Source of the DNA: JAAYKT01 sp964408955
Lineage (GTDB): Bacteria > Bacillota > Clostridia > Lutisporales > Lutisporaceae
Direction: 5' to 3'
Assembly: GCA_964408955.1 (NCBI GenBank)
Contig: CAYPBK010000002.1
Coordinates: 90,844-154,843, forward strand
Length of the DNA: 64,000 nucleotides
Shown: piece after piece, positions 1 to 8,915 of the stretch
How positions within the stretch are numbered: the first letter of the stretch is position 1
Layout of the letters: each line of letters starts with the position of its first letter
Notes under the pieces: generated by a model
Databases searched by the model: none
What the model was told of the DNA's origin: nothing
What the model saw: the letters and a program-made list of their open reading frames with translations, nothing else
Made by a program: the position numbers and the translations under genes

Positions 1-666
1 TTTATTTTCGTCATAGTTTTCAGCCTTGTTAATACTAGCCCTATTACTTACATTTTCGACTGCTGCTGTATTATTTGCCGGAATACCAATCTTAGCTAGA
101 GTTTCTTTACTTGGATATACTGGATAAATGCTGATATGACTACCAGCATCTAAATCTAGCCTTGCTTCAACACCGTCAATGCTGAACTCGGAATACTCTC
201 CATCAGAGTTGATAAAACACTTAATCATTGCGGCATCCATTTTCAAGCCATCAGTTGCATCATTTGAGATAATAACAGATAAATTTGATTTATCTAAGTC
301 ATCAATAAAATAGGCACCATGTACAATACCAAAAGTGTTTTTACTTTTATCTTTTTGACAAACGGATGCTAACACATAATCGCCAGCTTGGGGAGTCCTA
401 TCATCAAAGCCTGTATAGTGAAATGTATCCAAAGGAATCAAAACAATCTCTGGCTTTATTTGAGATAAATCCCAGCCCTTTACATTTATAACTGTATCCT
501 TTACCATAATAGTACAAAAATCATTCTCTGTGCTGACAATTTCTCCGATGATTAATGCATCATGGTCATTATGCATAAATCTATAGATTGGATCAGCGGC
601 ATAGACAGAAAATGGTGATAATACAATCACCACTATAACCAACATTATAAGCATAGTATTTCTCAT
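1..666 (-). CDS. Putative secreted protein, 3' part missing (runs off window)
   Basis: The reading frame is open for 222 codons from an ATG at 666 to the window edge with no stop, so the C-terminus lies outside. Residues 1-24 form a classical signal peptide: a short positive start (MRN), a hydrophobic core rich in Leu, Ile and Val, and a likely cleavage after VYAA. The rest is a soluble extracytoplasmic domain of mixed charge with no family I recognise; it ends near the edge in an Asn/Ala/Glu-rich stretch that looks like a linker. GGGGATGA precedes the start as a weak ribosome binding site. I assign no function. Confidence 0.75.
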   Translation of the reverse strand, partial: MRNTMLIMLVIVVIVLSPFSVYAADPIYRFMHNDHDALIIGEIVSTENDFCTIMVKDTVINVKGWDLSQIKPEIVLIPLDTFHYTGFDDRTPQAGDYVLASVCQKDKSKNTFGIVHGAYFIDDLDKSNLSVIISNDATDGLKMDAAMIKCFINSDGEYSEFSIDGVEARLDLDAGSHISIYPVYPSKETLAKIGIPANNTAAVENVSNRASINKAENYDENK

Positions 667-846
667 AAAATCATCCCCAAAAAATATTCCCTTTAGCTAA
701 ATATTAGTCTATGACCAAAATACTCATAAGTAATGTCAACGGGAACATAAAAAACAAAAGAAGATTTACATCTTTCGTCTTTATTCTATCCATAGATATA
801 CCCCTTTGGCATATACGCTTTTGTCTCTCCAACTATATTATATAAT

Positions 847-898
847 AAAAAAGCCCCTTATGAGGCAGGATGGTAAGAATCATATATAATTCTTACCA
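847..898 (-). terminator. Tandem hairpins with T run (minus strand)
   Basis: On the minus strand, a hairpin with perfect arms TGGTAAGAAT and ATTCTTACCA (8-nt loop) is followed by a GCCTC/GGGGC stem and then TTTTTT. It would stop transcription entering from the toxin-antitoxin side before the secreted-protein gene. Confidence 0.5.
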
Positions 899-927
899 AG
901 CTATAGCTTTTTTCATGCTTCATACTA

Positions 928-956
928 CCGGAGGGACAGTTCTGCTTTGGTTTCAC
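928..956. repeat. Degenerate REP-like element
   Basis: The stretch contains GGAGGGACAGTTCTGCTTTG, a GC-richer island in AT-rich intergenic DNA. It resembles the GGGACGGTTCT-type REP units that IS200-like (RAYT) transposases leave in Firmicute genomes. Only one arm is convincing here, so it looks like a decayed copy. A cleaner palindrome of the same flavour sits at 55788-55809. Confidence 0.35.
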
Positions 957-995
957 CTTCCAACCCTGCTAGCAATAGTCTTCATAACTAATAAC

Positions 996-1016
996 AAAAG
1001 CTGCCATCATGCAGCT
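996..1016 (-). terminator. Terminator after the toxin-antitoxin pair
   Basis: Minus strand: perfect arms AGCTGC and GCAGCT with a 6-nt loop, followed by TTTTG, about 10 nt past the toxin stop codon. Confidence 0.6.
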
Positions 1017-1026
1017 CGGATTAATC

Positions 1027-1284
1027 TTAAGCCTTATTATATATGTCTCCACGTGAACCTATTTCTATTATTAGTATGAGCAATTTTTCATCATTTTTAC
1101 TTAGGAGCACCCTATAGCTCCCAACCCTTAATCTGTAATTGGAATTACCGCCTTGCAACCTCTTAACATCTCCATAAGGTAGTTCATTTATTGCTTTAAT
1201 GATTCTTAACTGGTTATTCTTATCAAGTTTCTTTAGATATTTTAAACATTTTTTATTATATTGAATCTTATACTTCATTTTCAT
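1027..1284 (-). CDS. RelE/ParE-family toxin of a type II toxin-antitoxin pair
   Basis: This 85-residue basic protein has the RelE/ParE fold signature: an N-terminal strand and helices rich in Lys (YKIQYNKKCLKYLKKLDK), then a central Arg-rich strand (YRLRVGSYRVLLS) and a terminal IGSRGDIY motif typical of the mRNA-interferase branch. It is presumably a ribosome-dependent mRNA endonuclease neutralised by the upstream gene. Its start overlaps the end of the antitoxin gene by 17 bases, which couples their translation. No strong SD is visible because the start lies inside the antitoxin coding region. RelE is more likely than ParE on the C-terminal motif, but the two cannot be separated by eye. Confidence 0.85.
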   Translation of the reverse strand: MKMKYKIQYNKKCLKYLKKLDKNNQLRIIKAINELPYGDVKRLQGGNSNYRLRVGSYRVLLSKNDEKLLILIIEIGSRGDIYNKA

Positions 1285-1522
1285 CTATATCCAATTCTTT
1301 TAAAAAAATACTTTGGTCAATAAACTCACCGTTCAATTTAATTTCCTCAATACGAAGACATTCTTCTTTAGACATATATTCATGATCTTCCTCATCAACT
1401 TTCTTCCAAATGCTTTGTTTTTCTTTCAGCTTCAAAAATTCCGCTATGTCTATAACTGTTTTTACATTCTCAGGTTTTAACTCATATTTTAATATTTCCT
1501 CAATTTTTTTTGCTAGAGACAT
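1268..1522 (-). CDS. Antitoxin partner of the RelE-family toxin
   Basis: An acidic 84-residue protein directly upstream of the toxin and overlapping it. The start at 1522 (MSLAKKIEEIL) is preferred because GGAG lies 8 nt upstream; two further in-frame starts up to 1531 sit too close to that site. The N-terminal half (about residues 1-40) is predicted helical and could form the DNA-binding and dimerisation part. The acidic C-terminal half (EEDHEYMSKEECLRIEEI onward) would wrap the toxin. I do not see a clear ribbon-helix-helix or Phd signature, so the antitoxin class stays open. The 10-bp inverted repeat at 1565-1600 is a plausible autoregulatory operator. Confidence 0.75.
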   Translation of the reverse strand: MSLAKKIEEILKYELKPENVKTVIDIAEFLKLKEKQSIWKKVDEEDHEYMSKEECLRIEEIKLNGEFIDQSIFLKELDIDENEV

Positions 1523-1531
1523 TATCATCAC

Positions 1532-1849
1532 TCCATTCCTAGCATAGTATATGCTTTTATTATATTATATCATGAATTTCGAAGAAATTGCATGATATAA
1601 TTAGCCATGCATTCTCTATTGCTTTTACCAATTAAAATTATTCTTTAACTGTCTTAAACTTGCACTATATCTTGACTATCAATATGTTTTAACCCATTCC
1701 TTATATACAGCTTTTACTAAAAGGTGTTTAAATTATGTTTAAAGTCTAAATAATATTATTAACTCTTTCCCTTTTTTAAACATTAATATAACTAAAAAAA
1801 CAACAACTATGCTTTAAAATTACTATATAATAAAAAAGGAGGAGATTTT
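1532..1849. other. Divergent intergenic region (TA operon / nhaC-type gene)
   Basis: It separates the leftward toxin-antitoxin operon from the rightward transporter operon. It contains the inverted repeat at 1565-1600 and, at 1808-1820, TATGCTTTAAAAT, a 13-mer that recurs inside the palindrome upstream of the GntR gene (10405-10430). A TATAAT-like hexamer lies at about 1825-1830. Otherwise AT-rich without further structure. Confidence 0.5.
1565..1600. promoter_or_regulatory. Inverted repeat, probable TA operator
   Basis: Perfect 10-bp arms TTATATCATG (1565-1574) and CATGATATAA (1591-1600) lie about 43 bp upstream of the antitoxin start. Type II antitoxins usually repress their own promoter at such repeats; the assignment to this antitoxin is by position only. 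Confidence 0.5.
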
Positions 1850-3289
1850 ATGGACAAGGATTTTAAAAAGCCGTCTTTTGCTGTGTCATTTGCATCTGTT
1901 GCTTTCTTATTTGTTATTATTATTGCACAGCTAATAGCAGTCGGAAGCCCGGATATTCACCTGACCTTAGTATTCACAATAGCGTTGACTACAGCAATGC
2001 TTATGTCATCAGGCACGAAATGGGCTGTTATTGAAGCGGGTGTTATGCATGGTTGTGAGATAGCTACAATACCTATGCTGATACTTATGTTTATTGGTAT
2101 GCTTATTCCTGCTTTAATAGCTTCCGGAACCATACCCGCACTCATATATTACGGACTAAAAATCATTAATCCTGCAGTATTTCTCTTAACTGCAACTCTT
2201 ATTTGTTCTGTCGCTTCAATTGCAACTGGTAGTAGCTATACTACAGGCGGTACCTTTGGCGTAGCTTTTATGGGTATAAGTATGGGACTTGGAATACCAC
2301 CTGCAATAACAGCGGGAGCCGTTATAAGCGGCGCTGTTATCGGCGACAAAATGTCACCGCTTTCTGACTCTACTAATTTAGCTGCAGGCGTTACCGAGAC
2401 TGACCTTTTTGCCCATATAAAGAGCATGTTTTACACTACCGCACCTGCATACCTGGCATCCTTAATCCTATATGGAATAATAGGGGCGAGATATAGTGTA
2501 TCATCAATTGATACAAGTAACGTAGATGCGATACTTGCCGGTATATCACAAAACATAAACGTTACCCCTATAATTGCTTTGCTCAGTATGATTCCCCTTA
2601 TTGCGATAGTATTTATGGCTATTAAAAAAGTAAATGCTCTTGCCGCAATGATTATTGCTTCACTTATAGCTATGGTATTTGCAATATTTGCCCAAGGCTA
2701 TAATATCATTGAAATGATGTCATTTATGAATTATGGTTTTAGTATTGATACAGGTATTGCCGAAGTAAATAAGCTCCTTAACAGGGGCGGTATTCAATCC
2801 ATGATGTGGACTGTCTCTTTGGGATATTTAGGGCTTTCCTATGGAGGGATACTAGAAAAATCAGGCATAATGGCAGTTTTATTGGACAAGATGTCCTCCT
2901 TAGTCAATAGTGCTAGAAACCTTATTATTACTCATGTTTTTTCTGCTCTTATTGTTAACTTGATATCCGCAAGCCAATATGTTGCAATAATAATTCCCGG
3001 AAGAATGTATTTACCTGCTTACAGAAAACTAGGGATTAGAAGTGATGTTGCATCCAGGACTTGCGAGGATTCGGGTACTGTACTTTCACCTTTAGTACCT
3101 TGGGGTTTGTGCGGCGTATTTTTTACAGCTACCTTAGGAGTGAATACTCTGCAGTATTTGCCTTTTGCCTTTTTATGTTACTTGGTGCCGATAGTTGCAA
3201 TAATATATGCAATAACGGGAAAATTTATATGGTATGAAGAAAGCAACGTAATAGAAGAAGCAAACAAAGTACCTAAAATAAACGCATAG
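1850..3289 (+). CDS. NhaC-family Na+/H+ antiporter-type transporter
   Basis: 479 residues with about 12 hydrophobic membrane segments. It carries the NhaC/Na_H_antiporter signature GAVISGAVIGDKMSPLSDSTNLA at about residues 158-180 (acidic and Ser/Thr residues inside the membrane) and the second conserved half motif near residue 405 (CEDSGTVLSPLVPWG). The family exchanges Na+ for H+; several members carry organic anions such as malate/lactate. AAAGGAGGAG precedes the start. It is followed after 27 nt by an M20 deacetylase in the same direction, so the pair is probably one operon in which this protein imports a substrate or exports a product of the hydrolase. The substrate is unknown. Confidence 0.85.
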   Translation: MDKDFKKPSFAVSFASVAFLFVIIIAQLIAVGSPDIHLTLVFTIALTTAMLMSSGTKWAVIEAGVMHGCEIATIPMLILMFIGMLIPALIASGTIPALIYYGLKIINPAVFLLTATLICSVASIATGSSYTTGGTFGVAFMGISMGLGIPPAITAGAVISGAVIGDKMSPLSDSTNLAAGVTETDLFAHIKSMFYTTAPAYLASLILYGIIGARYSVSSIDTSNVDAILAGISQNINVTPIIALLSMIPLIAIVFMAIKKVNALAAMIIASLIAMVFAIFAQGYNIIEMMSFMNYGFSIDTGIAEVNKLLNRGGIQSMMWTVSLGYLGLSYGGILEKSGIMAVLLDKMSSLVNSARNLIITHVFSALIVNLISASQYVAIIIPGRMYLPAYRKLGIRSDVASRTCEDSGTVLSPLVPWGLCGVFFTATLGVNTLQYLPFAFLCYLVPIVAIIYAITGKFIWYEESNVIEEANKVPKINA

Positions 3290-3316
3290 ATAAAACGACT
3301 TGGAAAGGATTTTAAA

Positions 3317-4507
3317 ATGTATAGAATCGAAAAAGACCAAATAACTAAGCTGATAATGGATTTGGTTTCCATAGAAAGTCCTTATTTTGAAGAGGATAAT
3401 ATAATGGAATACGTGCACAATTGGTTCTTGCAAAACAATATAAAAACTTTTATGCACCGTTACCATGAAGCTAAAGTAACAGGTTTTAAAGGCAAAAATA
3501 TTATAGTTTCCCTTGAAGGTGGCAGTCCAGGGCCTGTGATTTGCTTAAATGGTCATCTGGATACTGTTAAATTATGCAATGGCTGGACTAAGAATCCTAA
3601 AGGTGAAATTGAAGGCAATAGGCTATATGGATTAGGGGCCCTAGATATGAAATCCGGATGTGCTGCGACAATGATTGCATTAAAGGCTTTTTCTGATAAC
3701 CATAAAACATTTAAAGGCAAAATTATTTCTACATACGTTTCTGTGGAGGAAGGTCCTTATGGAATGGGAACCAATGCTTTAATTGAAGATGGGTATATGA
3801 AGGATGTTGATTTTTCAATTATTACAGAACCCAGCGCCGGATTTTCTGGTAATCGCTTCCCTGATGTTTGCCTAGGTGCAAGAGGAGGGTTTGGTTTAGA
3901 AATTGAGTTATTTGGCATTTCAGCACATGCAGCAACGCCCAAGTTAGGTATAAGTGCTGCTGATGATGCGGCATTAGTTATAAATGAATTAAAGAATATT
4001 GAGTATAAGGAAGATTCTCTGCTTGGCAAAGGAGATACTTGTGTTATTGGAATCGAGAGTGACGGCGGTGCATGCAGCGTACCAGATTATGCCAAGATCA
4101 GATTGTTTCGGCATACTGTTATAGGAGAAAATGAAGAGACAATTATAAATGAAATTGAGACTGCTATTAAAAGAGCGAATATAAAATGTGAATATAAAAT
4201 TAATTTCAGAGAAGCACCTTCTGTAGGTTCTAAAGGCTTTATGCCATATACTATTTCCAAGGATAAACCAATGGTAAAGGAATTCATGGAAACTATTGAA
4301 GAATTATGTGATAAAGAACCTACAATTTCTTATTTTCAAAGTATTGGCGATTTTAATTATCTAGGCTCCCGAATAAATGCACCTGCAGTCGTATTCGGTG
4401 CATCCGGTGATAATTTCCACGGGCGGGATGAGTATGTAGAGATTGATTCAGTTGTAAAGACCTCACTGATTATATACAAATACTTGGAAAAAGTGCTGTG
4501 TTCTTAA
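3317..4507 (+). CDS. M20-family metallohydrolase (ArgE/DapE/YgeY-like)
   Basis: 396 residues. The zinc-binding pattern of family M20 is complete: GHLDTV (His and Asp of site 1, about residue 77), GLGALDMKSG (bridging Asp, about 109), the catalytic and metal Glu pair in VSVEEGP (about 143), a C-terminal GASGDNFHGRDEYV with the last His, and an inserted dimerisation domain around residues 190-300. Such enzymes remove N-acyl groups or cleave small peptides and carbamoyl compounds in the cytoplasm. The sequence is closest in feel to the YgeY/ArgE branch, but the substrate is not readable. SD GGAAAGGAT is present. It is co-transcribed with the upstream NhaC-type transporter and ends at the bidirectional terminator at 4524. 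Confidence 0.85.
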   Translation: MYRIEKDQITKLIMDLVSIESPYFEEDNIMEYVHNWFLQNNIKTFMHRYHEAKVTGFKGKNIIVSLEGGSPGPVICLNGHLDTVKLCNGWTKNPKGEIEGNRLYGLGALDMKSGCAATMIALKAFSDNHKTFKGKIISTYVSVEEGPYGMGTNALIEDGYMKDVDFSIITEPSAGFSGNRFPDVCLGARGGFGLEIELFGISAHAATPKLGISAADDAALVINELKNIEYKEDSLLGKGDTCVIGIESDGGACSVPDYAKIRLFRHTVIGENEETIINEIETAIKRANIKCEYKINFREAPSVGSKGFMPYTISKDKPMVKEFMETIEELCDKEPTISYFQSIGDFNYLGSRINAPAVVFGASGDNFHGRDEYVEIDSVVKTSLIIYKYLEKVLCS

Positions 4508-4523
4508 AATAGCGATATATAAT

Positions 4524-4562
4524 AAAAAGAGACATTTATTCTGATTGGAAATGTCTCTTTTT
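4524..4562. terminator. Bidirectional terminator between convergent genes
   Basis: Perfect 14-bp arms AAAAAGAGACATTT (4524-4537) and AAATGTCTCTTTTT (4549-4562) with A and T runs on both sides. It serves the rightward M20 gene and the leftward BTAD gene, whose stop codon it touches. Confidence 0.85.
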
Positions 4563-5751
4563 ATTCCTCTATAATACATAGACTTTCTATTTGAATTCTC
4601 TTTAAATATTTGAGTATATTTAATGAAGTATCATCCATATCTCCAATGTTTAATATTATAATTGTTAAACAATGTTCACTGCAAATTAAATTCAGCAGCT
4701 TGATAAAAGCATTGACAATTCGCACATTCATTATATCCTTGCCATAATCTTTTAAAGCAGAAACCTCTTTATCGAAATAGTTTAGAATATCACTTTGTAT
4801 ATAAGCTAAGTCTAATAATTCTTTATCGCTTAGCTTTTTAATGCAATTTCCTTTTTCTAATGCCGCTAGTTTTCCTATTACATCTGCAATCCAAAAATAC
4901 TGTATGTTTTTAATACAATCTGAAACTATTCTAATTTCAGCTTTTACATCATGTTCATCAGTTTTTCTTACAGATAAGCCGGGCATATTAATATTGTTCT
5001 CATTATCAGATAGGGTGGCTCTGATTTGCTTATATTTTTTTCTTAGTTTGTTAGAAGGAGAAATACCTAAGCTACCGGTTAACATTTTACTAAAATTATT
5101 GTAATATGTTATTGCTGCAACAGACTTACCACATTTTTGATATATATCTAAAACCTTTAAAACCATTTCCTCATCATAGGGTTCAATCTCTAAAATCTCA
5201 TCGATTATATCTAAACAGTTATCATAGCCTTCTTCCCTTTCATATAGTTCTACTAAATTCTTTAGTATTTTTGCTTTCCACTGCTCATATCTCATTCTTT
5301 CGAAAATAATAAGCTCGTTTAATTCATCACAATTCTTGAAATAACAGCCTTCTAATAGATCGCCTCTAAAAAGTTGCTTAAGCTTTAGAATATCTTCAAT
5401 AGTATTTTGTTCTTTATGGCGAAATTTCATAATATTAAAAATATCACATTCAAACATATAACTTTTATTTATTGAGCAGCAAACATTATCTATATTTAAA
5501 AATAAGTTGTTATTCTCATCTTTACCTATATTTTTCTTAATAAGCCATAGATTATAGCGAAGGTTATATCTAGCCGCTTCTGTACTGCTATCAGGCCACA
5601 AATACCCTTCTAACTTTTCTCTGCTAATATATCTTTTCTCGTTTAATACAAGCAGACAGATTAAAGCAATAGCTTTACCGCCTAATTGGTCATCAAGCTT
5701 TTTACCATTATATTCAACATCAGCTTTTCCTAAAAAATTTATAATTAGCAT
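4561..5751 (-). CDS. BTAD/SARP-like winged-helix transcriptional regulator
   Basis: 396 residues. An N-terminal OmpR-type winged helix (residues 1-95: FLGKADVEYNGKKL, GGKAIALICLL, then the R/Y-rich recognition region AARYNLRYNLWLIKK) is followed by a bacterial transcriptional activation domain with helical TPR-like repeats (about 100-245, ending FSKMLTGSLGISPSNKLRKKYKQ). The C-terminal 130 residues match nothing I know and lack an ATPase P-loop, so this is a compact BTAD regulator without the LuxR-MalT-type NTPase. The ATG at 5751 (MLIINFLGK) is chosen because AAGGGGAA precedes it; a TTG 24 bases further upstream is open but poorer. It starts 16 bases after the amidohydrolase stop, so it probably controls that gene. 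This class is uncommon outside actinobacteria and some Clostridia. Confidence 0.75.
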   Translation of the reverse strand: MLIINFLGKADVEYNGKKLDDQLGGKAIALICLLVLNEKRYISREKLEGYLWPDSSTEAARYNLRYNLWLIKKNIGKDENNNLFLNIDNVCCSINKSYMFECDIFNIMKFRHKEQNTIEDILKLKQLFRGDLLEGCYFKNCDELNELIIFERMRYEQWKAKILKNLVELYEREEGYDNCLDIIDEILEIEPYDEEMVLKVLDIYQKCGKSVAAITYYNNFSKMLTGSLGISPSNKLRKKYKQIRATLSDNENNINMPGLSVRKTDEHDVKAEIRIVSDCIKNIQYFWIADVIGKLAALEKGNCIKKLSDKELLDLAYIQSDILNYFDKEVSALKDYGKDIMNVRIVNAFIKLLNLICSEHCLTIIILNIGDMDDTSLNILKYLKRIQIESLCIIEE

Positions 5752-5767
5752 AGTGTTCCCCTTAACA

Positions 5768-7303
5768 TTATTCAAAATTGCAATAAAGTATTTCTCCGGA
5801 TTTTATCGTCACACTCACTTTTATTTTTTCAATTTGATCCTTCGAAACTGAAAGAATATCGGAATCCAAAATAAGTATATCTGCCAGCTTTCCTTCTTTA
5901 AGCGACCCTTTATTTCTTTCCTGAAATATGCCGTATGCGCCATTATAAGTAAACATCTTTATCGCTTCGCATACATCTACCCTGTGTTTTTCAACAGGAT
6001 GATTCACTGCAGAATGTATTCCTAAAAGAGGTCTTGGTTCCGTAATATCACTATCTGTGCCGCCGCATATCATAACGCCTTTATCGATTATCTTTCTAAA
6101 TGGATTTGTAAGGGTATATTTTTCACCTAATCTTTGTTCATACATTTTACCCGGACCACCCCAATAGGTCTCGTAAGTAGGTTGCATAGAAAAGAGTATC
6201 CCCAAGTCTTTAGCTCTTTGCACTTGCTTTTCATTTGCCAGTTCTACATGTTCCAATCTATGACGCAGCCCTATAATACCGGTTTGGTAAGAAGCACTCT
6301 CGTGGGCATTTAATGCCATTTCAATAGCTCTATCGCCAATAGTATATAAAGCAAGTTGTAAATTGTTTCTATAGCAATTGAGTACAAAATCATTTAGCTC
6401 CTGCTGGGTCAAGAGCAGGCTGCCCATGGTACCCGGACAATCTGCATATTGAAAGGATAATGCCGCGGTTCTCGCACCAAAGGTACCGTCAATGTAAAGG
6501 CAACCCCCTATTCGTTCCAGCCCCATAGTCTTTATTTTTTCGATATCCATGCTTTGATAAAAAAGTTCTAAATCCACCGGAAACCCTTTCCCGTGTTCAA
6601 ATAAAAAATTAGCATCTTTATCGCTGTACATGAATCCGCCTTCCATGGCATTAACAGTTGTTATACCGTTTTTAAGCAATGTCCCCATAATTCCTGTAAC
6701 CGCATCTTTCCTTACACTATCTGGAACATTTTTTAAAATATTTGTCCGAAGAATAGCATTAGCTTGTTTTCTAAAAATACCAGTCGGCATTTGCTTCTTA
6801 TCTAATTCTATACCTTCAGCAGTAAAAGGGATTTTAAAATATAGCATGGCATAAGTATTTAACATACTTACCTGATATTCCAGTGAATTTAATACGACAG
6901 GAATATCACTGCAATACTTGTCCAATATCATTCTATCCGGAAACTTCTTTTCCTTGAATTGATCCTCTGAAATTCTTATCCCTCGAACATAGCTTCCGCA
7001 AAATGAATTGGAGGCTACTTTCAAACATTCACCCAATTCTGTATGATCTTTTGTATCGCTTAAATCTAGGCTTACAGAATTAAGGGCAGTCTGCACCACA
7101 TGAAAATGACTGTCAATAAACCCAGGTAGAACGCTATTACCACAGGCATCTATGATATTTGTGTCTTCGAATATTAAGGATTCAAAGTCATTGTCTTTGC
7201 CAAGGGCAACTATTTTATCTTGCTTAATAGCTATCCAATCAGCTATTTCATCATTTTCCATGGTAATACATTTACCGTTCTTAATTAATATATCTGCATA
7301 CAT
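5768..7303 (-). CDS. Amidohydrolase family protein (YtcJ-like metal-dependent hydrolase)
   Basis: 511 residues of the amidohydrolase_3 (YtcJ) type: an N-terminal beta-sandwich (ILIKNGKCITMENDEIADWIAI), the first metal motif GFIDSHFH at about residue 66, HRLEHVE for the later His, a GGTDSDITEP motif with the catalytic Asp, and a C-terminal strand that completes the beta-sandwich (GSLKEGKLADILILD). The enzymes hydrolyse amide, formamide or ring C-N bonds in the cytoplasm. The ATG at 7303 is chosen because GGAGGAAG lies just upstream; the frame stays open a few codons further. The BTAD regulator gene follows directly. The substrate is unknown. Confidence 0.85.
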   Translation of the reverse strand: MYADILIKNGKCITMENDEIADWIAIKQDKIVALGKDNDFESLIFEDTNIIDACGNSVLPGFIDSHFHVVQTALNSVSLDLSDTKDHTELGECLKVASNSFCGSYVRGIRISEDQFKEKKFPDRMILDKYCSDIPVVLNSLEYQVSMLNTYAMLYFKIPFTAEGIELDKKQMPTGIFRKQANAILRTNILKNVPDSVRKDAVTGIMGTLLKNGITTVNAMEGGFMYSDKDANFLFEHGKGFPVDLELFYQSMDIEKIKTMGLERIGGCLYIDGTFGARTAALSFQYADCPGTMGSLLLTQQELNDFVLNCYRNNLQLALYTIGDRAIEMALNAHESASYQTGIIGLRHRLEHVELANEKQVQRAKDLGILFSMQPTYETYWGGPGKMYEQRLGEKYTLTNPFRKIIDKGVMICGGTDSDITEPRPLLGIHSAVNHPVEKHRVDVCEAIKMFTYNGAYGIFQERNKGSLKEGKLADILILDSDILSVSKDQIEKIKVSVTIKSGEILYCNFE

Positions 7304-7637
7304 AAAACTTCCTCCAGACTTCACTTATGTTAATAATTACTTATGATATGGTTTCAATGAGACGAGATATATACACATTTCCTTCCAGGTAATTTTCTCT
7401 TAATTGTAATTGTACCATATAAATATGTAATTATTGGATAATTATTGTTTTAAAATTTTTATTTTTTTAATTGCTACAATGACTCTCATGGAAATGATTA
7501 AAAAGTCTTATTATATAGATAATAATAAATATTCAATAAATCCAATTTATAAAAAATATTTATATAAACAAATAAAAAGCCTGATACCATATAATCAAAG
7601 GTAACAGGCTTTTCTTTATTGATTTTATTTACCAATA
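7304..7637. other. Intergenic region with terminator
   Basis: It holds the upstream promoter zone of the amidohydrolase (AT-rich, with TACAAT on the minus strand near 7415) and the terminator of the next leftward operon at 7575-7613. Nothing else is seen. Confidence 0.5.
7575..7613 (-). terminator. Rho-independent terminator of the nhaC/amidohydrolase operon
   Basis: Stem of AAAAGCCTG plus TACC pairing with GGTA plus CAGGCTTTT (one mismatch), with a T-rich tail on the minus strand. It starts about 25 bases past the stop at 7638. Confidence 0.8.
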
Positions 7638-8870
7638 TCAGGACTTGTTATTTTTATAGATACATCCATTTTTCATGACAAAACTACAATTTAGATAAAC
7701 TTTTGGGTCCTCTAGCGGATTACTATCAAAAGCTACTATATCAGCAAATTTTCCAGGTTTAATCGAACCAACTTTATTATCCCATCTCATAAGTTTTGCC
7801 GCGCCTAAAGTCCCGGCATAAAGAGCTTTTTCAGGCGCCATTCCATACTTAACCATCAAAGAGAATTCTTCTGCCATTCCTCCGTGTTTGCTAAAAGGCG
7901 TCCCTGTATCAGTGCCAAAAGCTATTTTCACGCCTGCTTCCATGCATGCTTGATAACTTTTTATATGTGATTCTTGAACGCTGATTGTTTTCTTGACAGC
8001 CCATTCAGGTATTCCGGAAGTTTCGCCAAATTGTATTATATGCTCGGGTGCAAGTAGAGTAGGAACAAGAGTAGTTTCGTATTTCACCATTAATTCTACT
8101 GCTTCTTCATCCATCAAAATTCCATGCTCAATAGATGTTACGCCTGCCCTTATAGCATCCTTAATACCTGTTGTCCCATTGGCATGCGTAGCAGATGTTA
8201 ATCCGTATAATTTTGCAGTATCGCATATAGCTTTCATTTCATCAAAGCTCATTTGCTGTGCACCTACCGTCCCGCTTGGACTCATTATCCCGCCGGTTGA
8301 CATAAATTTTATAAAATCACAGCCATGTTTAATATTATAACGCACAGCTCGTGCCATAGAAGAAGCATCATCTACAATGAACGGTTCCAAATTTGGATCG
8401 CTTAAATAGGTGCTATAGCTATCGTCAGCGTGGCTGCCTGTTGTCCCAATATATTGTCCGCTTGTCATAAGCCTAGGACCATTGAATTCTCCGCGATTAA
8501 TGCTGTTCCGTATTGCTTCGCTGATAAAATTTCTATCGCCACAAACTCTTAATGAAGTGAAACCAGCCATTAAGTCTGCCTGTGCATTTTTTAAGCCTGC
8601 AAGTGCCCAATCAGCAGCTGTCTCCCTTGGTCTTGTTGCAGCAGGGTTTGTCTGCCCGTTTATTCCAAGGTGTACATGAGTATCTATTAAACCGGGAGAC
8701 ACAAACTTATTACCTAAATCAATTAATTCATAGCCTTCAGGCAATTGAAACTCTTCTCCTTGAATTACATCTACTATGGTTTCGTCATTTATTAATATAA
8801 ACATGTTGGTATTCACAGACATTTTTTCTGCATCGAATAGAAAAGTACAATGCAAAGCTTGCTTTTTCAT
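7638..8870 (-). CDS. Amidohydrolase (imidazolonepropionase/prolidase-like)
   Basis: 410 residues with the full binuclear amidohydrolase set: GLIDTHVHLG (HxH, about residue 61), FIKFMSTGG (the Lys expected to be carboxylated), SATHANGTTG and SIEHGILMD (two metal His), and AFGTDTGTP (catalytic Asp). The pattern fits the clade of Xaa-Arg/Xaa-Lys dipeptidases and Xaa-Pro dipeptidases (Sgx9260-like) rather than HutI. It is presumably a cytoplasmic dipeptide or N-acyl amino-acid hydrolase. It lies 45 bases downstream of an NhaC-family transporter gene on the same strand, so import and hydrolysis are probably coupled. A strong terminator follows. Confidence 0.85.
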   Translation of the reverse strand: MKKQALHCTFLFDAEKMSVNTNMFILINDETIVDVIQGEEFQLPEGYELIDLGNKFVSPGLIDTHVHLGINGQTNPAATRPRETAADWALAGLKNAQADLMAGFTSLRVCGDRNFISEAIRNSINRGEFNGPRLMTSGQYIGTTGSHADDSYSTYLSDPNLEPFIVDDASSMARAVRYNIKHGCDFIKFMSTGGIMSPSGTVGAQQMSFDEMKAICDTAKLYGLTSATHANGTTGIKDAIRAGVTSIEHGILMDEEAVELMVKYETTLVPTLLAPEHIIQFGETSGIPEWAVKKTISVQESHIKSYQACMEAGVKIAFGTDTGTPFSKHGGMAEEFSLMVKYGMAPEKALYAGTLGAAKLMRWDNKVGSIKPGKFADIVAFDSNPLEDPKVYLNCSFVMKNGCIYKNNKS

Positions 8871-8915
8871 ATAATTACTTTCCTTTCTAATAAATTGTGT
8901 TCTATAATTTGCCGA

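Larger units (their letters stand above)
667..1026. other. Intergenic stretch with terminators and a REP-like scar
   Basis: No gene is supported here. Reading on the minus strand from the toxin gene, it holds a terminator hairpin (996-1016), a REP-like remnant (928-956), a second hairpin with 10-bp arms (871-880 and 889-898), and a GC stem followed by a T run (847-866). Between 667 and 846 I see only AT-rich leader or promoter sequence for the secreted-protein gene. Confidence 0.6.

Noticed and set aside
849..1018. Structured RNA such as a cobalamin or c-di-GMP riboswitch on the minus strand
   Set aside because: Short stretches recall such motifs, but the conserved core boxes are absent and the downstream gene gives no reason; terminators plus a REP-like unit explain it better.
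870..1079. 69-codon plus-strand frame
   Set aside because: It runs through two hairpins, the REP-like scar and the toxin 3' end, has no SD, and its composition is not protein-like.
3173..3466. Antisense frames within the NhaC-type, M20 and other genes
   Set aside because: They lie opposite well-conserved coding regions, lack SD sites and show no family motifs.
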